Part shown: piece by piece, positions 42,905 through 52,912 of the stretch | Position numbering within the stretch: the first letter of the stretch is position 1 | How the letters are laid out: each line of letters begins with the position of its first letter | DNA from: Nostoc sp. NMS2 | GTDB taxonomy: Bacteria; Cyanobacteriota; Cyanobacteriia; Cyanobacteriales; Nostocaceae | Length of the DNA: 64,000 bases | Assembly (NCBI RefSeq): GCF_017115105.1 | Contig: NZ_JABXKH010000135.1 | Location: 116,386 to 180,385, forward strand | Reading direction: 5' to 3' | Notes under the pieces: generated by a model | What the model saw: the letters and a program-made list of their open reading frames with translations, nothing else | What the model was told of the DNA's origin: nothing | Database searches by the model: none | Position numbers and translations under genes: made by a program

Positions 42905-45475
42905 TTAATTTACATTACCAAACCCTTTCTCTGGCCATTTTGGAATTAATTTCAAGGTTGTAGTATTCATTGTAACTTTTTTTTGTTCCCATAGCATGGG
43001 GTGGTATTCAATATTGCGCCAAGAGTCAACCATATCGTTGTAGTGGGTATGGAAAGCATGGCCTGATTGTCCAGGTGTATGAATTGCAACTGAGTTATCC
43101 AAATTTCCCAAATCTACAATCATCCGCAGGGAAGGAATATCAGTCACCTCAAAGGATTTATTTGCTCTCCATCGGTTAGCATTAACTGTTTCGCCGTTAC
43201 CAGCCGTGGTAAATGCACCACGATTAAATAAAGCTTCAATCGGTGCAACCCCAGATTTACCCAAGGTGGCATTACGAAAAGTAACAGTATGCAATTTGCC
43301 CCAATTCCAGTTTTTCGGATCTTTGCTTTGAATCCGTTCTAGTTCATTCACGGCTTTTGTAAAGGATTGCCGCAAAATTTGGTCGCGGTTCTCAACTTTT
43401 GGGGTGTTGCGATTATCCCACCAAGAACTATTGGGCTGTTTTACCAAATTTGCTACCACAGCATACCAGCGATCGCCCCCATTGGGAAAGTATCTCTCAG
43501 GTAACTGATCGTGAAATGTGTCTCTTAGCAAGTGTTTCCAGAATACTTCAAACAAGGCAGCAGCCGATGATGTCATTCCCAACTGCAAATTCCAATCTCG
43601 GAGAAGTTTTTGGGCTGCTTGCAAGCGGGGAGTATCAACTGTGATAGATTGCAGTAGCGGTAGTAATGTTTGTGCATTAAGATTGCGATCGTCACCCTGT
43701 ATCTGCTGGACATCTTCTAGGGAAATCGGTTCGGTTTGTTGTGAAATCATCTCAACGATGCGCTGTGCCCGATAGCCATAAACCCAGTCTGCGGTAATTA
43801 AATAAGGATATTTACGCATCGCTAAATTATTGGCAGTAGCAATATAGCCTTGAGATGGATTGAAACTTCTGGGTAACTGCTCAAAGTCAATATAGCCCTG
43901 CCACTCATATTCATCCGTCCAACCAGGAACGGGATAACGCCCATTTCCCTTGGCTCGGATGGGGAATTTACCAGGCATTTGGTAGCCAATATTGCCATCA
44001 ACGTCAGCGTAGACCAAATTTTGAGCCGGGACATCATAATTAGTCGCAGCAGTGCGGAATTCCTGCCAGTTTTGGGCGCGATTTATTTGGGGAATGGCAT
44101 CCGCTAGTTTGGAAGGTTCTAGGGCTGTCCAGCGCAGTGCTACGGCATAGTTTTGCGGTATTTCTAACGGCTGACTTGGCTGGAACTTCTTCAGATTGGG
44201 CGAAACATCAGAGAGAATCGGCCCATGTCGGGTATAGCGCACCGTTTGCACAATCGGCTGACTCCCCGCAACTTGAATCGTCTCTTGCACGAGTTTCATA
44301 TCAACCCATTTGCCATTTACCTCATACTGATTGGGGTTTTTGGGATTGATTTTCTCGATGTATAAATCCATCACATCAGATAGTACATTAGTTACACCCC
44401 AGGCAATGCGATCGCTATGACCGATAATTACCCCAATCATCCCCGCAAAGGAAAAACCAGTAACGTTGTATGGACATTCTGCCCTCTTAGATGTACAGTG
44501 CAAACCAACCTCATACCATATAGAGGGTATTTGCACACCTAAGTGGGGATCATTTGCCAAAATTGGCATACCTGTATCTGTAAGCTCACCGGATATCACC
44601 CAGTTATTGGAACCAATGCCGATTCCCGTAGGCCCGATGAGTTGTTCCAAAGCCATCATCGGCTTATTAATTGACTCTATTACCTCCTCAATACCAAAGG
44701 CGGTGAATGGTGTCTCGTCATAATTTTCATCCTCTCCTGTTTTCTCTTTTTGGAACTCAGGTAAAATCGCTGGCAAGTTTTGAGGATACGGTGGATAAAG
44801 TTCCTCTACTTGAGCGGGAGTCAGGGTTTTAAGTAGGATGGCACGTTCAACTTCGCTCTGGAAATTTGTACCCAAATCGTAAGCCATCACCTTACCCCAA
44901 GTCAGAGAATGCAGTATTTGCCAAGGTTCTGGCTTATACCCAGGATTGAGGAATTTTAGCACAGCATATTCTAGACTTAGAGCGCTGCCTTGATGCTCCC
45001 TCAGATAAGCATTGACACCATCTGCGTATGCTTCCAGGTATGCCTTCATCTCTGCATTCATTTCTTGAATTTCTTGCTGCGCCACCCTCGCCCAACCCAT
45101 TGTCCGCAGATATCTGTCAGTCTCAACCTGAGAAGAACCAAACATTTCTGAGAGTCGCCCAGAACCGATGTGTCGCCAAAAATCCATTTGCCAAAAACGG
45201 TCTTGGGCGTGGATATAACCTTGCGCCATAAATAAATCGTGGGAGTTGGCAGCATAAATGTGGGGAATTCCCCATTTATCACGGTGGACGGTTACTTCAG
45301 CTTTGAGTTCAGGTAGTTGAATTGTGCCACTCTCTTGCGGAAAGGATTGGCGTACAGTGTAAGTGGCGAATCCCACTAACAATAGCCCCAGCACTAACAG
45401 CACAATTAAAGTTCTTTTGAGAATCTGAGGAAACCAACGTTTCCTGAAGTTTTTTATTTGGGCTGGTTGTGGCAT
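42905..45475 (-). CDS. Penicillin acylase family N-terminal nucleophile hydrolase
   Basis: 856 residues. A hydrophobic N-terminal anchor (about 18-38) is followed by the alpha chain (VTVHRDKWGIPHIYAANSHD) and the beta chain, starting at the autocatalytic serine of GSNNWVISG (about 289). The family's NDPHLG, GFSFAGMIGVIIGHSDRIAWG and HTPGQSGHAFHTHYNDM sequences are present. Such enzymes hydrolyse amides, including N-acyl-homoserine lactones in some cyanobacteria; the substrate here is unknown. It works outside the cytoplasm after self-processing. Confidence 0.93.
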   Translation of the reverse strand: MPQPAQIKNFRKRWFPQILKRTLIVLLVLGLLLVGFATYTVRQSFPQESGTIQLPELKAEVTVHRDKWGIPHIYAANSHDLFMAQGYIHAQDRFWQMDFWRHIGSGRLSEMFGSSQVETDRYLRTMGWARVAQQEIQEMNAEMKAYLEAYADGVNAYLREHQGSALSLEYAVLKFLNPGYKPEPWQILHSLTWGKVMAYDLGTNFQSEVERAILLKTLTPAQVEELYPPYPQNLPAILPEFQKEKTGEDENYDETPFTAFGIEEVIESINKPMMALEQLIGPTGIGIGSNNWVISGELTDTGMPILANDPHLGVQIPSIWYEVGLHCTSKRAECPYNVTGFSFAGMIGVIIGHSDRIAWGVTNVLSDVMDLYIEKINPKNPNQYEVNGKWVDMKLVQETIQVAGSQPIVQTVRYTRHGPILSDVSPNLKKFQPSQPLEIPQNYAVALRWTALEPSKLADAIPQINRAQNWQEFRTAATNYDVPAQNLVYADVDGNIGYQMPGKFPIRAKGNGRYPVPGWTDEYEWQGYIDFEQLPRSFNPSQGYIATANNLAMRKYPYLITADWVYGYRAQRIVEMISQQTEPISLEDVQQIQGDDRNLNAQTLLPLLQSITVDTPRLQAAQKLLRDWNLQLGMTSSAAALFEVFWKHLLRDTFHDQLPERYFPNGGDRWYAVVANLVKQPNSSWWDNRNTPKVENRDQILRQSFTKAVNELERIQSKDPKNWNWGKLHTVTFRNATLGKSGVAPIEALFNRGAFTTAGNGETVNANRWRANKSFEVTDIPSLRMIVDLGNLDNSVAIHTPGQSGHAFHTHYNDMVDSWRNIEYHPMLWEQKKVTMNTTTLKLIPKWPEKGFGNVN

Positions 45476-45595
45476 TGTTTAGTAAAATCACACGATATTA
45501 CAACGTTGATATTACAGTAGAGCGAGCAATATTGATTTGATGCCCAGAAAATTCTGGGGAAGCTCTCTTTAAACAAGTTGGCTAGTTGAAAAAGA

Positions 45596-45775
45596 GGCAA
45601 GGGAGCAGGGAGCAAGGGGGATAGAGCCTGTTGCCCTAGCTTCCCGCTCTTTACGAGAGCCACTTAGTAGAAGTGGAGGACTCAGACCCATATTCCGAAG
45701 AAGATTCATGACAAGGACGGAGTGATTTCCCCCTTCCCCCTTCCCCCTGCCCCCTGCCTCTTCCTCGACAAGTCT
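45596..45775. repeat. Heptamer and GC-rich tracts between ndhD and the acylase gene
   Basis: GGGAGCAGGGAGCAAGGGGG near 45603 and CCCCCTTCCCCCTTCCCCC near 45728 are partly inverse arms. Between them lies AGCTTCCCGCTCTTTACG and no ORF. The gap of about 310 bp holds nothing else that I can support. Confidence 0.6.
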
Positions 45776-45789
45776 ATTGGTCAAAAAGC

Positions 45790-47478
45790 TTACTTCAAAG
45801 TTCCCAAAACGGGCGCTACCTCAACCTCGGAAATTTGCGGAACCAAGAAACCCTTAGCATAAATCTGAGGATTTGTTTGTGAGACTATGGTATAAGACTG
45901 GCGAAGATTAGCATTTACTGCCACAGTTTTCACGTCGTACATCTGCATCGCCATCTTGGGATAGAAACCAATACCAATAATCATCAGCAGAAAACAGGCA
46001 GCGATAAACACTTCACGAGGTCTAGCATCGTCATAGACTGCATCTTCTGGCACGAAGCAATCTGTACCAAAACAAACTGTTCCCTCATCTTCTTGATTTT
46101 CCAAGCCTGCATTATTAATGTCGCAGATCAGCGCTGCACCCTGACCATAAAATACCTCTCGCAGCATGGAAAGTAAATAAATAGGTGTGAGGATAACTCC
46201 AACTGCGGCGAGAAAAACCGTGACAGTGCAGAAAGTTGAACTGTAAACGTCACTGCTTGTCATCCCAACAAATACCGATAGTTCGCCAGCAAAGCCGCTC
46301 ATACCGGGAAGTGCTAGAGATGCCATTGCTGCGATGGTGAACAGGGCAAAGACTTTGGGCATGGCTTGACCAATACCGCCCATATCTTTCATGATCATTG
46401 TGTGGGTGCGATCGTAAGTAACTCCAGCCAAGAAGAACAGCACTGAGGCAATCAAACCATGCGAAATCATTTGCAACATCGCGCCGTTGATTCCCAAATC
46501 AGTGAATGAGGCAATACCAAGCAGTACAAACCCCATGTGGGAAATCGACGAATAAGCTAAACGCCGCTTCATATTCGTCTGAGCAAAGGAGTTTAATGCA
46601 CCATAGATAATGTTGACAACACCCAGAATGGCTAGAACCGGCGCAAAGTAAATGTGTGCATCGGGGAGTAGCTCAAGATTCAGGCGAATTAGTCCATATC
46701 CACCCATTTTTAGCAACACACCAGCCAAAATCATCGATACAGGAGAGGATGCTTCGCCGTGGGCATCAGGCAACCAGGTATGCATCGGGAAAACAGCAAG
46801 CTTAACACCAAATGCAATCAATAACCCTGCATAAAGTAGCAGTTGTAGACCAAGGGGATATTCCTTATTTGCGAGGGCAGTTATGTCAAATGTCATATCA
46901 CCGCCGCCGTATAACCCCATTGCCAAGGCTGCTACTAAAATAAATATAGAAGCGGCTGCGGTATACAACAAAAATTTCGTAGCCGCATAACGCCGTCTTT
47001 GCCCACCCCAAATGCAGACTAGTAGGTAGACGGGAATCAGTTCTACTTCCCACATAATGAAAAATAGCAGCAAGTCTTTGGCAACGAACACCCCTACCTG
47101 TGCAGAATACAGCACCAGCATTAAAAAATAGAAGAGGCGGGGGCGGTGATCGACTTGCCAAGCCGAAAACATCGAGAGTGTGGTGACAAATCCGGCTAGA
47201 AGCACAAGTGGCACTGAAAGTCCATCAACTGATACTGCCCAGTTCAAGCCTAACTGAGGCACCCAGGCATAATTCTCTACAAGTTGAAAACTAGCACTGC
47301 TGGCATCGTAATGCTTCCAAAAGGCGTAGCACATCAAGGCAAAGTCTGCAATACCTATACCCAGTGCATACCATCGAACACGCTTACCATCTTTATCAGG
47401 CAGCACAGGGATAAACAGGGAAGCAACGAGTGGCAGCAAGACAATCGCGGTAAGCCAGGGAAATTGATCCGCTATCAT
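45790..47478 (-). CDS. ndhD: NAD(P)H-quinone oxidoreductase subunit 4 (NdhD)
   Basis: 562 residues with about 14 membrane segments. It is a proton-pumping subunit of NDH-1 in the thylakoid or plasma membrane. Typical sequences are WEVELIPVYLLVCIWGG, FGVKLAVFPMHTWLPDAHGE (with the conserved lysine), SISHMGFVLLGI and MSGFAGELSVFVG. Compared with other NdhD proteins it has a C-terminal extension after the last helices (CDINNAGLENQEDEGTVCFG, acidic). Cyanobacteria have several NdhD; this is the respiratory/cyclic D1/D2-type by its motifs, but the number cannot be fixed. Start ATG 47478. Confidence 0.93.
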   Translation of the reverse strand: MIADQFPWLTAIVLLPLVASLFIPVLPDKDGKRVRWYALGIGIADFALMCYAFWKHYDASSASFQLVENYAWVPQLGLNWAVSVDGLSVPLVLLAGFVTTLSMFSAWQVDHRPRLFYFLMLVLYSAQVGVFVAKDLLLFFIMWEVELIPVYLLVCIWGGQRRRYAATKFLLYTAAASIFILVAALAMGLYGGGDMTFDITALANKEYPLGLQLLLYAGLLIAFGVKLAVFPMHTWLPDAHGEASSPVSMILAGVLLKMGGYGLIRLNLELLPDAHIYFAPVLAILGVVNIIYGALNSFAQTNMKRRLAYSSISHMGFVLLGIASFTDLGINGAMLQMISHGLIASVLFFLAGVTYDRTHTMIMKDMGGIGQAMPKVFALFTIAAMASLALPGMSGFAGELSVFVGMTSSDVYSSTFCTVTVFLAAVGVILTPIYLLSMLREVFYGQGAALICDINNAGLENQEDEGTVCFGTDCFVPEDAVYDDARPREVFIAACFLLMIIGIGFYPKMAMQMYDVKTVAVNANLRQSYTIVSQTNPQIYAKGFLVPQISEVEVAPVLGTLK

Positions 47479-47604
47479 GTATATGAGGAAAAATACTTAT
47501 TTGTTCGTCAATTATGTCATTTTACTAAAGTGTGTAACAATTTCTTCATAAATCTTTGTACCAGGTAATTGCTTTGACCGGAAAATAATTTTTAATCAGC
47601 ATAT

Positions 47605-48324
47605 TTACGGTACTAACCCAGCCCGCAAAGCCCGAACAGCAGCCTGTGTTCGGTCAGCGACGCAAAGCTTATTGAGAATACCTCGAACATGAGTTTTTAC
47701 TGTTCCGACTGTTAAATAGAGCCTTTTAGCAATTTCTGCATTGTCACACCCAGCGACAATCAACTCTAAGACATCCATCTCTCGGTGAGTTAAAGGATAG
47801 CTGACTATACTTTTCTCAACATCTGGGTCAATACCTTCAATCAAGACTCTTTTTCCCGATGCGCCTCTGCTCCCATCGGGGAAATCTTGACGTATTTGTT
47901 GTAGTACAAGGTCTGCGATCGCAGGATCGATCCATGAGCTACCTGCATAAGTCGTTTGCACAGCCTCAACTAGTTTCTCAGTTTCGATATCCTTCATGCA
48001 ATAAGAATCTGCACCTGCGGCAAAAGCTGCTAAAACTGCCTGCTCGCTATTCTGCATGGTTAAAATTAGCAGTTTTGTGGTGTAGTCTTCATTCTCCGCT
48101 TGATATTGCCTAAATGTACGTGTTAGCTCAATACCATCCATGTCAGGCAAACCGATGTCAATAGTGGCAACATCAGGCTTGAGAGTTTTCAGAAGCTTAA
48201 TGCCGTCGGCTGCATTGGCTGCTTCACCAACAATGTTAAACTCTGGCTGGGTTTGTAAGGCAGACCTTAAGCCGATTCTCGTCAGGTTGTGATCTTCAAT
48301 TACAAGGATCTTGATTTCACTCAT
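47605..48324 (-). CDS. NarL/FixJ family response regulator
   Basis: 239 residues. The receiver domain starts IKILVIEDHNLTRIGLRSAL and has its phosphoacceptor in VATIDIGLPDMDGIEL (about residue 56), with K near 108. The C-terminal LuxR-type HTH is LTHREMDVLELIVAGCDNAE and KRLYLTVGTVKTHVRGILNK. It is a DNA-binding transcription regulator phosphorylated by an unknown kinase. A histidine kinase with receiver is encoded divergently 600 bp away, but the long gap leaves pairing uncertain. Confidence 0.93.
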   Translation of the reverse strand: MSEIKILVIEDHNLTRIGLRSALQTQPEFNIVGEAANAADGIKLLKTLKPDVATIDIGLPDMDGIELTRTFRQYQAENEDYTTKLLILTMQNSEQAVLAAFAAGADSYCMKDIETEKLVEAVQTTYAGSSWIDPAIADLVLQQIRQDFPDGSRGASGKRVLIEGIDPDVEKSIVSYPLTHREMDVLELIVAGCDNAEIAKRLYLTVGTVKTHVRGILNKLCVADRTQAAVRALRAGLVP

Positions 48325-48924
48325 ACTTGCTTTTTTACTGTTATCTATCTAAAGTACAGACTAAAGTACAGATTAAAATAATCTCGTTCTTCTATTCGGT
48401 ATCTTATACAAAAAGCAATGTAATCGGTATTGTTTCCTGAACTTCATCTACCATTAGACATAAATAACCTTATCTTGTAGGTTTTTCTCAGGCAAGAGTT
48501 CCGATATGACAATATAATTCAATCAAAAAACATTTTTATACATTCACCTGATGGTAGATGTTTTATGCTAAACAATTTTTCATTGAAAATCCGCTAGCAA
48601 GCAGGAGTCGGTTATCTATTAAATAATCACCCTTGCAGTGGCTATAATGACGTACATACAATGGATTAAGCGACCTTAACCTAAGACCCAGACACAGATA
48701 TTGCTTGGATAAGTAAACGGATAATATACTTGGTAGAGAATAATGTTACCAAAATAATTAATACTAATTTTTACCAAATAGCAGTATTTTCACGTATAAA
48801 ACAAGATACTTAATTCAGGAAACTTTAAAGGAAAATGTGAATCCTTAATAATCTCAGCGCTGGTAAAGTAAGCTATTACTAGATTTGCTAGGGATAGCCA
48901 AGCACTTCTTTTTTTTATTCAGCC
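48325..48924. other. 600-bp divergent promoter region
   Basis: AT-rich DNA between the NarL-type regulator and the hybrid kinase. I see no gene, array or clear hairpin. Both promoters and any regulator site must lie here; no box can be named with confidence. Confidence 0.5.
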
Positions 48925-50019
48925 ATGTCTTTAACTAAAAGTGTCAAAAAAGATAAAATTCTCGTTGTCGATGATGTTTTTGACAATTTACTGGTCTTAG
49001 AAGCAGTCCTAGAAGATGAGGACTATGAAATTAGTTTGGTGGAAGATAGCAAAATTGCTCTGGCTATGGCTGAGGAGTCACCACCAGACATAATTCTCTT
49101 AGATGTGATGATGCCGGAGATAGATGGCTATGAATTTACTCGACGCATCCGACAGAACCCGGCGTTGCCATTTATCCCTATTCTGCTGCTAACGGCTCAC
49201 TATGAGTCTAGCGTTGTGGAAGGACTCGATGCTGGTGCAGATGACTTTATTCGTAAACCATTCGATCCTGATGAACTACATGCACGAGTGCGATCGCTCT
49301 TGCGCCTCAAACATAGCATCGACGAACGAGATCAGATGGCTAACCTGCGGGCAGATTTTGTCTCGCGTTTTACTCACGATTTACGTATACCGCTAGTAGC
49401 CTCCAACCGTGTCTTAAAATTATTGCTGGAAGGCAGGTTTTGCGAAGTTTCGCCACAATTGCAAGAAATCATTGATACCATGATTGGCAGTAATCAAGAC
49501 CTGCTGGAAATGGTAAATACCTTGCTAGAAGTTTATCGTCATGAGGCGGGATGTAAAACCTTAAAAATTTCTCCCTGCAATATTCAAGAACTAGTTGGTG
49601 AAGTTACCCAAGAATTAACTCCCTTAGCTGAAGAAAAAGGATTAGCTGTAAATATTGATAAAGGTGAAACTGCAAGCACCATCATGGGCGATCGCTTAGA
49701 ACTGCGGCGAGTTTTAACAAATATTATCGGCAATGCTATCAAATTTACAGACAAAGGTTCTGTAGATATTCACTGCCATCTCACTCCAGCCGATGTGACT
49801 ATTGATATCCAAGATACAGGGCCGGGAATTTCTAAACAAGACCAGGCAATATTATTTGAGCGATTTCGCCAAGGCAAACACCAGCGTTCTGGTAGTGGTT
49901 TAGGACTATATCTATCTCGCTGTATTATCGAAGCACATCAAGGCACAATTGGTGTGACATCTGAGCCTGGGGATGGTAGTACATTTACTATCCGTCTACC
50001 TGTAGCAGCCGAAAATTAA
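48925..50019 (+). CDS. Response regulator receiver / sensor histidine kinase hybrid
   Basis: 364 residues: an N-terminal receiver (KILVVDDVFDNLLVLEAVLE, phosphoacceptor D60 in IILLDVMMPE) followed directly by HisKA with FTHDLRIPL (His about 151) and HATPase_c (N box NIIGNAIKFT, G1 DTGPGIS, G2 GSGLGLYLS). No membrane segment, so it is cytosolic and is controlled by an upstream kinase through its receiver. Such receiver-kinase proteins act as relays in cyanobacteria. Start ATG 48925 has a T-rich stretch upstream and no clear RBS. Confidence 0.93.
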   Translation: MSLTKSVKKDKILVVDDVFDNLLVLEAVLEDEDYEISLVEDSKIALAMAEESPPDIILLDVMMPEIDGYEFTRRIRQNPALPFIPILLLTAHYESSVVEGLDAGADDFIRKPFDPDELHARVRSLLRLKHSIDERDQMANLRADFVSRFTHDLRIPLVASNRVLKLLLEGRFCEVSPQLQEIIDTMIGSNQDLLEMVNTLLEVYRHEAGCKTLKISPCNIQELVGEVTQELTPLAEEKGLAVNIDKGETASTIMGDRLELRRVLTNIIGNAIKFTDKGSVDIHCHLTPADVTIDIQDTGPGISKQDQAILFERFRQGKHQRSGSGLGLYLSRCIIEAHQGTIGVTSEPGDGSTFTIRLPVAAEN

Positions 50020-50088
50020 AAGTGAGGATGTTTTGCAACCAAAAATAGTGTTCACAGACAAAATCCGTGAACACTAAAACATGGGAGG

Positions 50089-50248
50089 CAATACGGTTCT
50101 GTTAAGGTTTTTTTGATGAAAATTTTATTTAGATCGCAAAGGCGCTATAAATCATCACAAAAACGCGATGAATTGCCGTCTCTACAATAATCGGTCTTTC
50201 GTCTTGACGGCGATTCATCGCGTCTCTTGCCTTAACCGAATAGTATTC
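50089..50248. mobile_element. Second copy of the CAATACGGTTCGG MITE, diverged
   Basis: It begins CAATACGGTTCTGTTAAGG and ends CCTTAACCGAATAGTATTC, like the element at 6100-6234, and shares the inner GACGGCGATTCATCGCGTC arm. The left half has an extra T-rich stretch (TTTTTTTGATGAAAATTTTA). No flanking duplication is visible, so it is an older insertion. It lies between the hybrid kinase and csbD. Confidence 0.75.
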
Positions 50249-50267
50249 TTCCTAAATAAAGTTCAGC

Positions 50268-50450
50268 CTATTCTAAAGTCTTTTTTACTTCATCTTTGAT
50301 ATTTTCGGCAGTGTGACGAACTTGGGCTTCAGCTTGTTTAGCTTTACCTTCAGCTTTATCTTTAGGATCGCCAGTTACTTCACCAACCGCTTCTTGTACT
50401 TTTCCTTCGACGTTCTTTGCAAAAGCCTTTGCTCTATCTTCGATACTCAT
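50268..50450 (-). CDS. CsbD family stress protein
   Basis: 60 residues, charged and helical: MSIEDRAKAFAKNVEGKVQE and AVGEVTGDPKDKAEGKAKQA are the CsbD pattern. Small CsbD proteins accumulate under general or osmotic stress; the biochemical role is unknown. Start ATG 50450 has AGGAAC upstream on the minus strand. Complete. Confidence 0.88.
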   Translation of the reverse strand: MSIEDRAKAFAKNVEGKVQEAVGEVTGDPKDKAEGKAKQAEAQVRHTAENIKDEVKKTLE

Positions 50451-50723
50451 ATACTTTGTTCCTAAGTTATGTCAGCTAGTGATTAGTTGTTGCTTGCCAG
50501 GAAAGCGTTGCAATGTCTATAGATTACTTTTCGACAAATTTTAATTCTTCTATCTAACGATGTTTTTATTAAAAATATTTGTGTCCATTGTACATAGTTA
50601 TTTAAAGGTTAAATTCATCTTTAAGAATTCAAATAATATCCAAAAGATAGAAAGGATTTATTCTATTGTTCTATCTTGAGAGAAAATCATTTGCTACCTT
50701 AGCTAGATAAGGTAGCAAATACC

Positions 50724-51193
50724 TAGTACAGCGCGGCGTAAATAAACCACCCATTCCAAATCTATGAAACCCTTACGGTACAGCAATTACGAATTACGAA
50801 TTACGAATTACGCCCTGCGGTACTAGCCTAAATTAGCGGTTAAGAAATACTCAGAATGTGATGAATCGCAACTTGAGTTCCCAACACTGTTGCACGGTGA
50901 GTAGTGTATTATACTTTAAAGAGTGATTACTTAAGCCGCAGTTAGAAACATTTGGCACAACAAAATAGTTGAGATGTAAGAAAATCTTCTAATATTCTTA
51001 GTTTCAGAAAAAGTGGGTTGTCACAAATCTTAGGCAGAAAGAAACATAATTTTTCAAGTTTTAACTGAAGAGTAGTTTAGCTAGTACCGCTTCGCGTAAT
51101 TCGTAATTCGTAATTCGTAATTCGTAATTACCGTTGCGTAAGGGTTTTAGACATTTCAAATGGTCTGTTTATTTCCGCCGAACTGTACTAGTG
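50724..51193. repeat. Two about 105-bp repeats in inverted orientation, 250 bp apart
   Basis: The left copy (50724-50828) begins CTAGTACAGCGCGGCGTAAA, includes AACCCTTACGGTACAG, a TTACGAATTACGAATTACG array and GCGGTACTAGCC. The right copy (about 51079-51193) is its inverse, with the same order and somewhat diverged. The 250 bp between contain no ORF or other structure that I recognise. A related single copy starts near 59388. Confidence 0.65.
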
Positions 51194-51413
51194 CAAGAAA
51201 GCAGAGAAAAGTCTGTAGATTTTTCTGCGGCTTTCCGCAGGGTACGGAACTTCAAAGAGACAGCAGGAAGAAAGCTTGTAAATTAAGCTTTTGTTACCTT
51301 TTTAAACTGGATAGTTGTTTCCGCCATGCCGCATTAGTAAAACTTGTGACTAATTTCTCACCAAAGACAGCAGGAACAAGTATTTACGTTTATTTCTATT
51401 TATCAAGGTATTT

Positions 51414-51641
51414 ATGCAATCAAATTTTACTACTCAACCAACTCCTAACTCCCAATATGTAGATTCTAGGATGCAAACTGATGTATCTGTTAACATTTTA
51501 ATCGGATTTTCTATTTTGATTCCAATGGTTGTACTTGTAGGATTTAATATCTATAAGAAACAGCGGGCTGCTGTTCTCAGGAAACAAATTGCTTCATTAG
51601 AAAAACTGTGGCTTTTGAATATTAAGAAAAAAAGAGCTTGA
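51414..51641 (+). CDS. Small single-pass membrane protein
   Basis: 75 residues from ATG 51414, with AAGG 6-9 bases upstream. Polar N-terminus (MQSNFTTQPTPNSQY), one membrane segment (VNILIGFSILIPMVVLVGFN, about 27-46), then a basic tail (KKQRAAVLRKQIASLEKLWL). It has the architecture of a small regulatory or photosynthesis-accessory peptide, but I do not recognise a family. The larger frame that overlaps it upstream (51160-51462) is not supported. Confidence 0.55.
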   Translation: MQSNFTTQPTPNSQYVDSRMQTDVSVNILIGFSILIPMVVLVGFNIYKKQRAAVLRKQIASLEKLWLLNIKKKRA

Positions 51642-51659
51642 AGAAAAATAAGATAGACA

Positions 51660-51860
51660 ATGAAGTACTTATTTATAGTTTGGGTGCTTATACTCTCTTT
51701 AGTCGCTCCTAATGCTGCGATGTCTGACGACAAGCCGCTTCGCGTCTACGCTCAAGCACGACAGCCCTATACTTTAATATCTGGACTTGGGACAATTCAC
51801 CATCCAGTTTCTACTGCTAATGCTTAAGCGCAAGAGTTTTTCGATCAGGGATTAAACCCG
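51660..51860 (+). pseudogene. N-terminal remnant of an exported TPR protein
   Basis: ATG 51660 opens a signal peptide (MKYLFIVWVLILSLVAPNAA) followed by SGLGTIHHPVSTANA and a TAA (51825-51827), then in the same frame AQEFFDQGL. G-L-G-x-x-H-H-P-V-S and AQxFFDQGL are the typical start of exported cyanobacterial TPR proteins. GAA changed to TAA would explain the stop. After about 51860 similarity ends. A short repeat (ACAAGCCGCTTCGCGTCTAC) is inserted near 51730. It is dead. Confidence 0.6.
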
Positions 51861-51983
51861 AAGAACCCCATACCGTCAAAGCTACGTTTTGTCTCCCTTT
51901 TTCCCAAAAGGAGAGGCTAGCGCCAAGGGAGAAGACTCAGGGCTGCCAAATCATCAGGGGTCGAATCCCCGAATGATAATTTG

Positions 51984-52085
51984 CTCCTGCCTCCTGCCCC
52001 CTGCCTCCTGCCCCCTGCCTCCTGCCTCCTGCCCCCTGCCCCCTGCCTCCTGCCTCCTGCCTCCTGCCCCCTGCCCCCTGCCTCC
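51984..52085. repeat. CCTGCCT/CCTGCCC heptamer array
   Basis: About fourteen heptamers of the types CTCCTGC and CCCCTGC in a row. It is the same kind of array as at 11412-11716 and shows no coding character although frames through it are open. It lies upstream of the RNA-binding protein gene. Confidence 0.75.
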
Positions 52086-52483
52086 TTCAAATTTGTTGCC
52101 TGACTTTGGCTTTCGTATTAAAATTTTGAAGTAATACTTCATGGTTAATGCAGTCAAACATTCAATTCGGATATTCTAAAGATGTGCCCCTGTATGTCTG
52201 ATTTCCTTTATCACCCTACAGAATTTATCTTCTTCCATTTCCAACCCTTTTTTGGGTTGGGCTGTACTTAGGGTAGCTGGGGCAGGCGATCGCATTTACG
52301 CGATCGGATCGCTGGTTAACTATCTACTGGATGCAGAGAGATGGCTCCTATGTCATCCTAGATTTAGGAGAGTTAATTCAGTGACGTCTTTGATTTTAGT
52401 ATTGAAAGGCTTTTCCTTTTAGTATTTACAGACTTCTCAGAGAAATTAAAATCTCTACACAGTGATGATTTTGGAGCGAATCG

Positions 52484-52804
52484 ATGTCTATTTACGTAGG
52501 TAACCTCTCTTATGACGTTACACAAGAAGATTTAAGTGGTATTTTTGCAGAATATGGTACTGTAAAGCGAGTTCAAGTACCTACTGACCGTGAAACAGGT
52601 CGTCCGCGAGGCTTTGCTTTTGTGGAAATGGGAACTGAAGCGGAAGAAACAGCTGCCATTGAAGCTCTCGACGGTGCAGAGTGGATGGGTCGTGACCTGA
52701 AAGTAAATAAGGCTAAACCCAAGGAAGATAGAGGTGATAGAGGTTCCTTTGGTGGAAACCGAGGAGGATACGGCGGTGGCGGCGGACGCGGCGGACGCTA
52801 CTAA
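52484..52804 (+). CDS. RNA recognition motif (RRM) protein
   Basis: 106 residues. A single RRM with RNP2 IYVGNLSYD (3-11) and RNP1 RGFAFVEM is followed by a short glycine-rich tail (GGYGGGGGRGGRY). Cyanobacterial Rbp proteins of this type bind single-stranded RNA and many are cold-induced. Start ATG 52484. The gene has a 340-bp leader with no ORF of its own and a terminator 38 bp after the stop. rpsU follows, as in many cyanobacteria; the paralogue letter cannot be fixed. Confidence 0.93.
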   Translation: MSIYVGNLSYDVTQEDLSGIFAEYGTVKRVQVPTDRETGRPRGFAFVEMGTEAEETAAIEALDGAEWMGRDLKVNKAKPKEDRGDRGSFGGNRGGYGGGGGRGGRY

Positions 52805-52842
52805 CTTTGGAAACAAAAAAAATTTACCAATAGTCTTAAGGT

Positions 52843-52870
52843 CAGACAAATAACAGTCTGTCTTTTTTTT
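52843..52870 (+). terminator. Terminator between the RRM gene and rpsU
   Basis: CAGAC (52843-52847), an 8-base loop and GTCTG (52856-52860), followed by TCTTTTTTTT. The short stem with a strong T-run is consistent with partial termination, so some transcripts could read into rpsU. Confidence 0.65.
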
Positions 52871-52912
52871 GTAATGTTCCCGCCTGATTAAGTCAACTTA
52901 GTAGGAGAAGTA

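Noticed and set aside
51160..51462. 100-codon frame
   Set aside because: It starts in a repeat, has erratic composition and overlaps a better small membrane protein gene at 51414.
51889..52134. Proline/cysteine-rich ORF
   Set aside because: It is read through the CCTGCCT heptamer array in both strands; no coding evidence.
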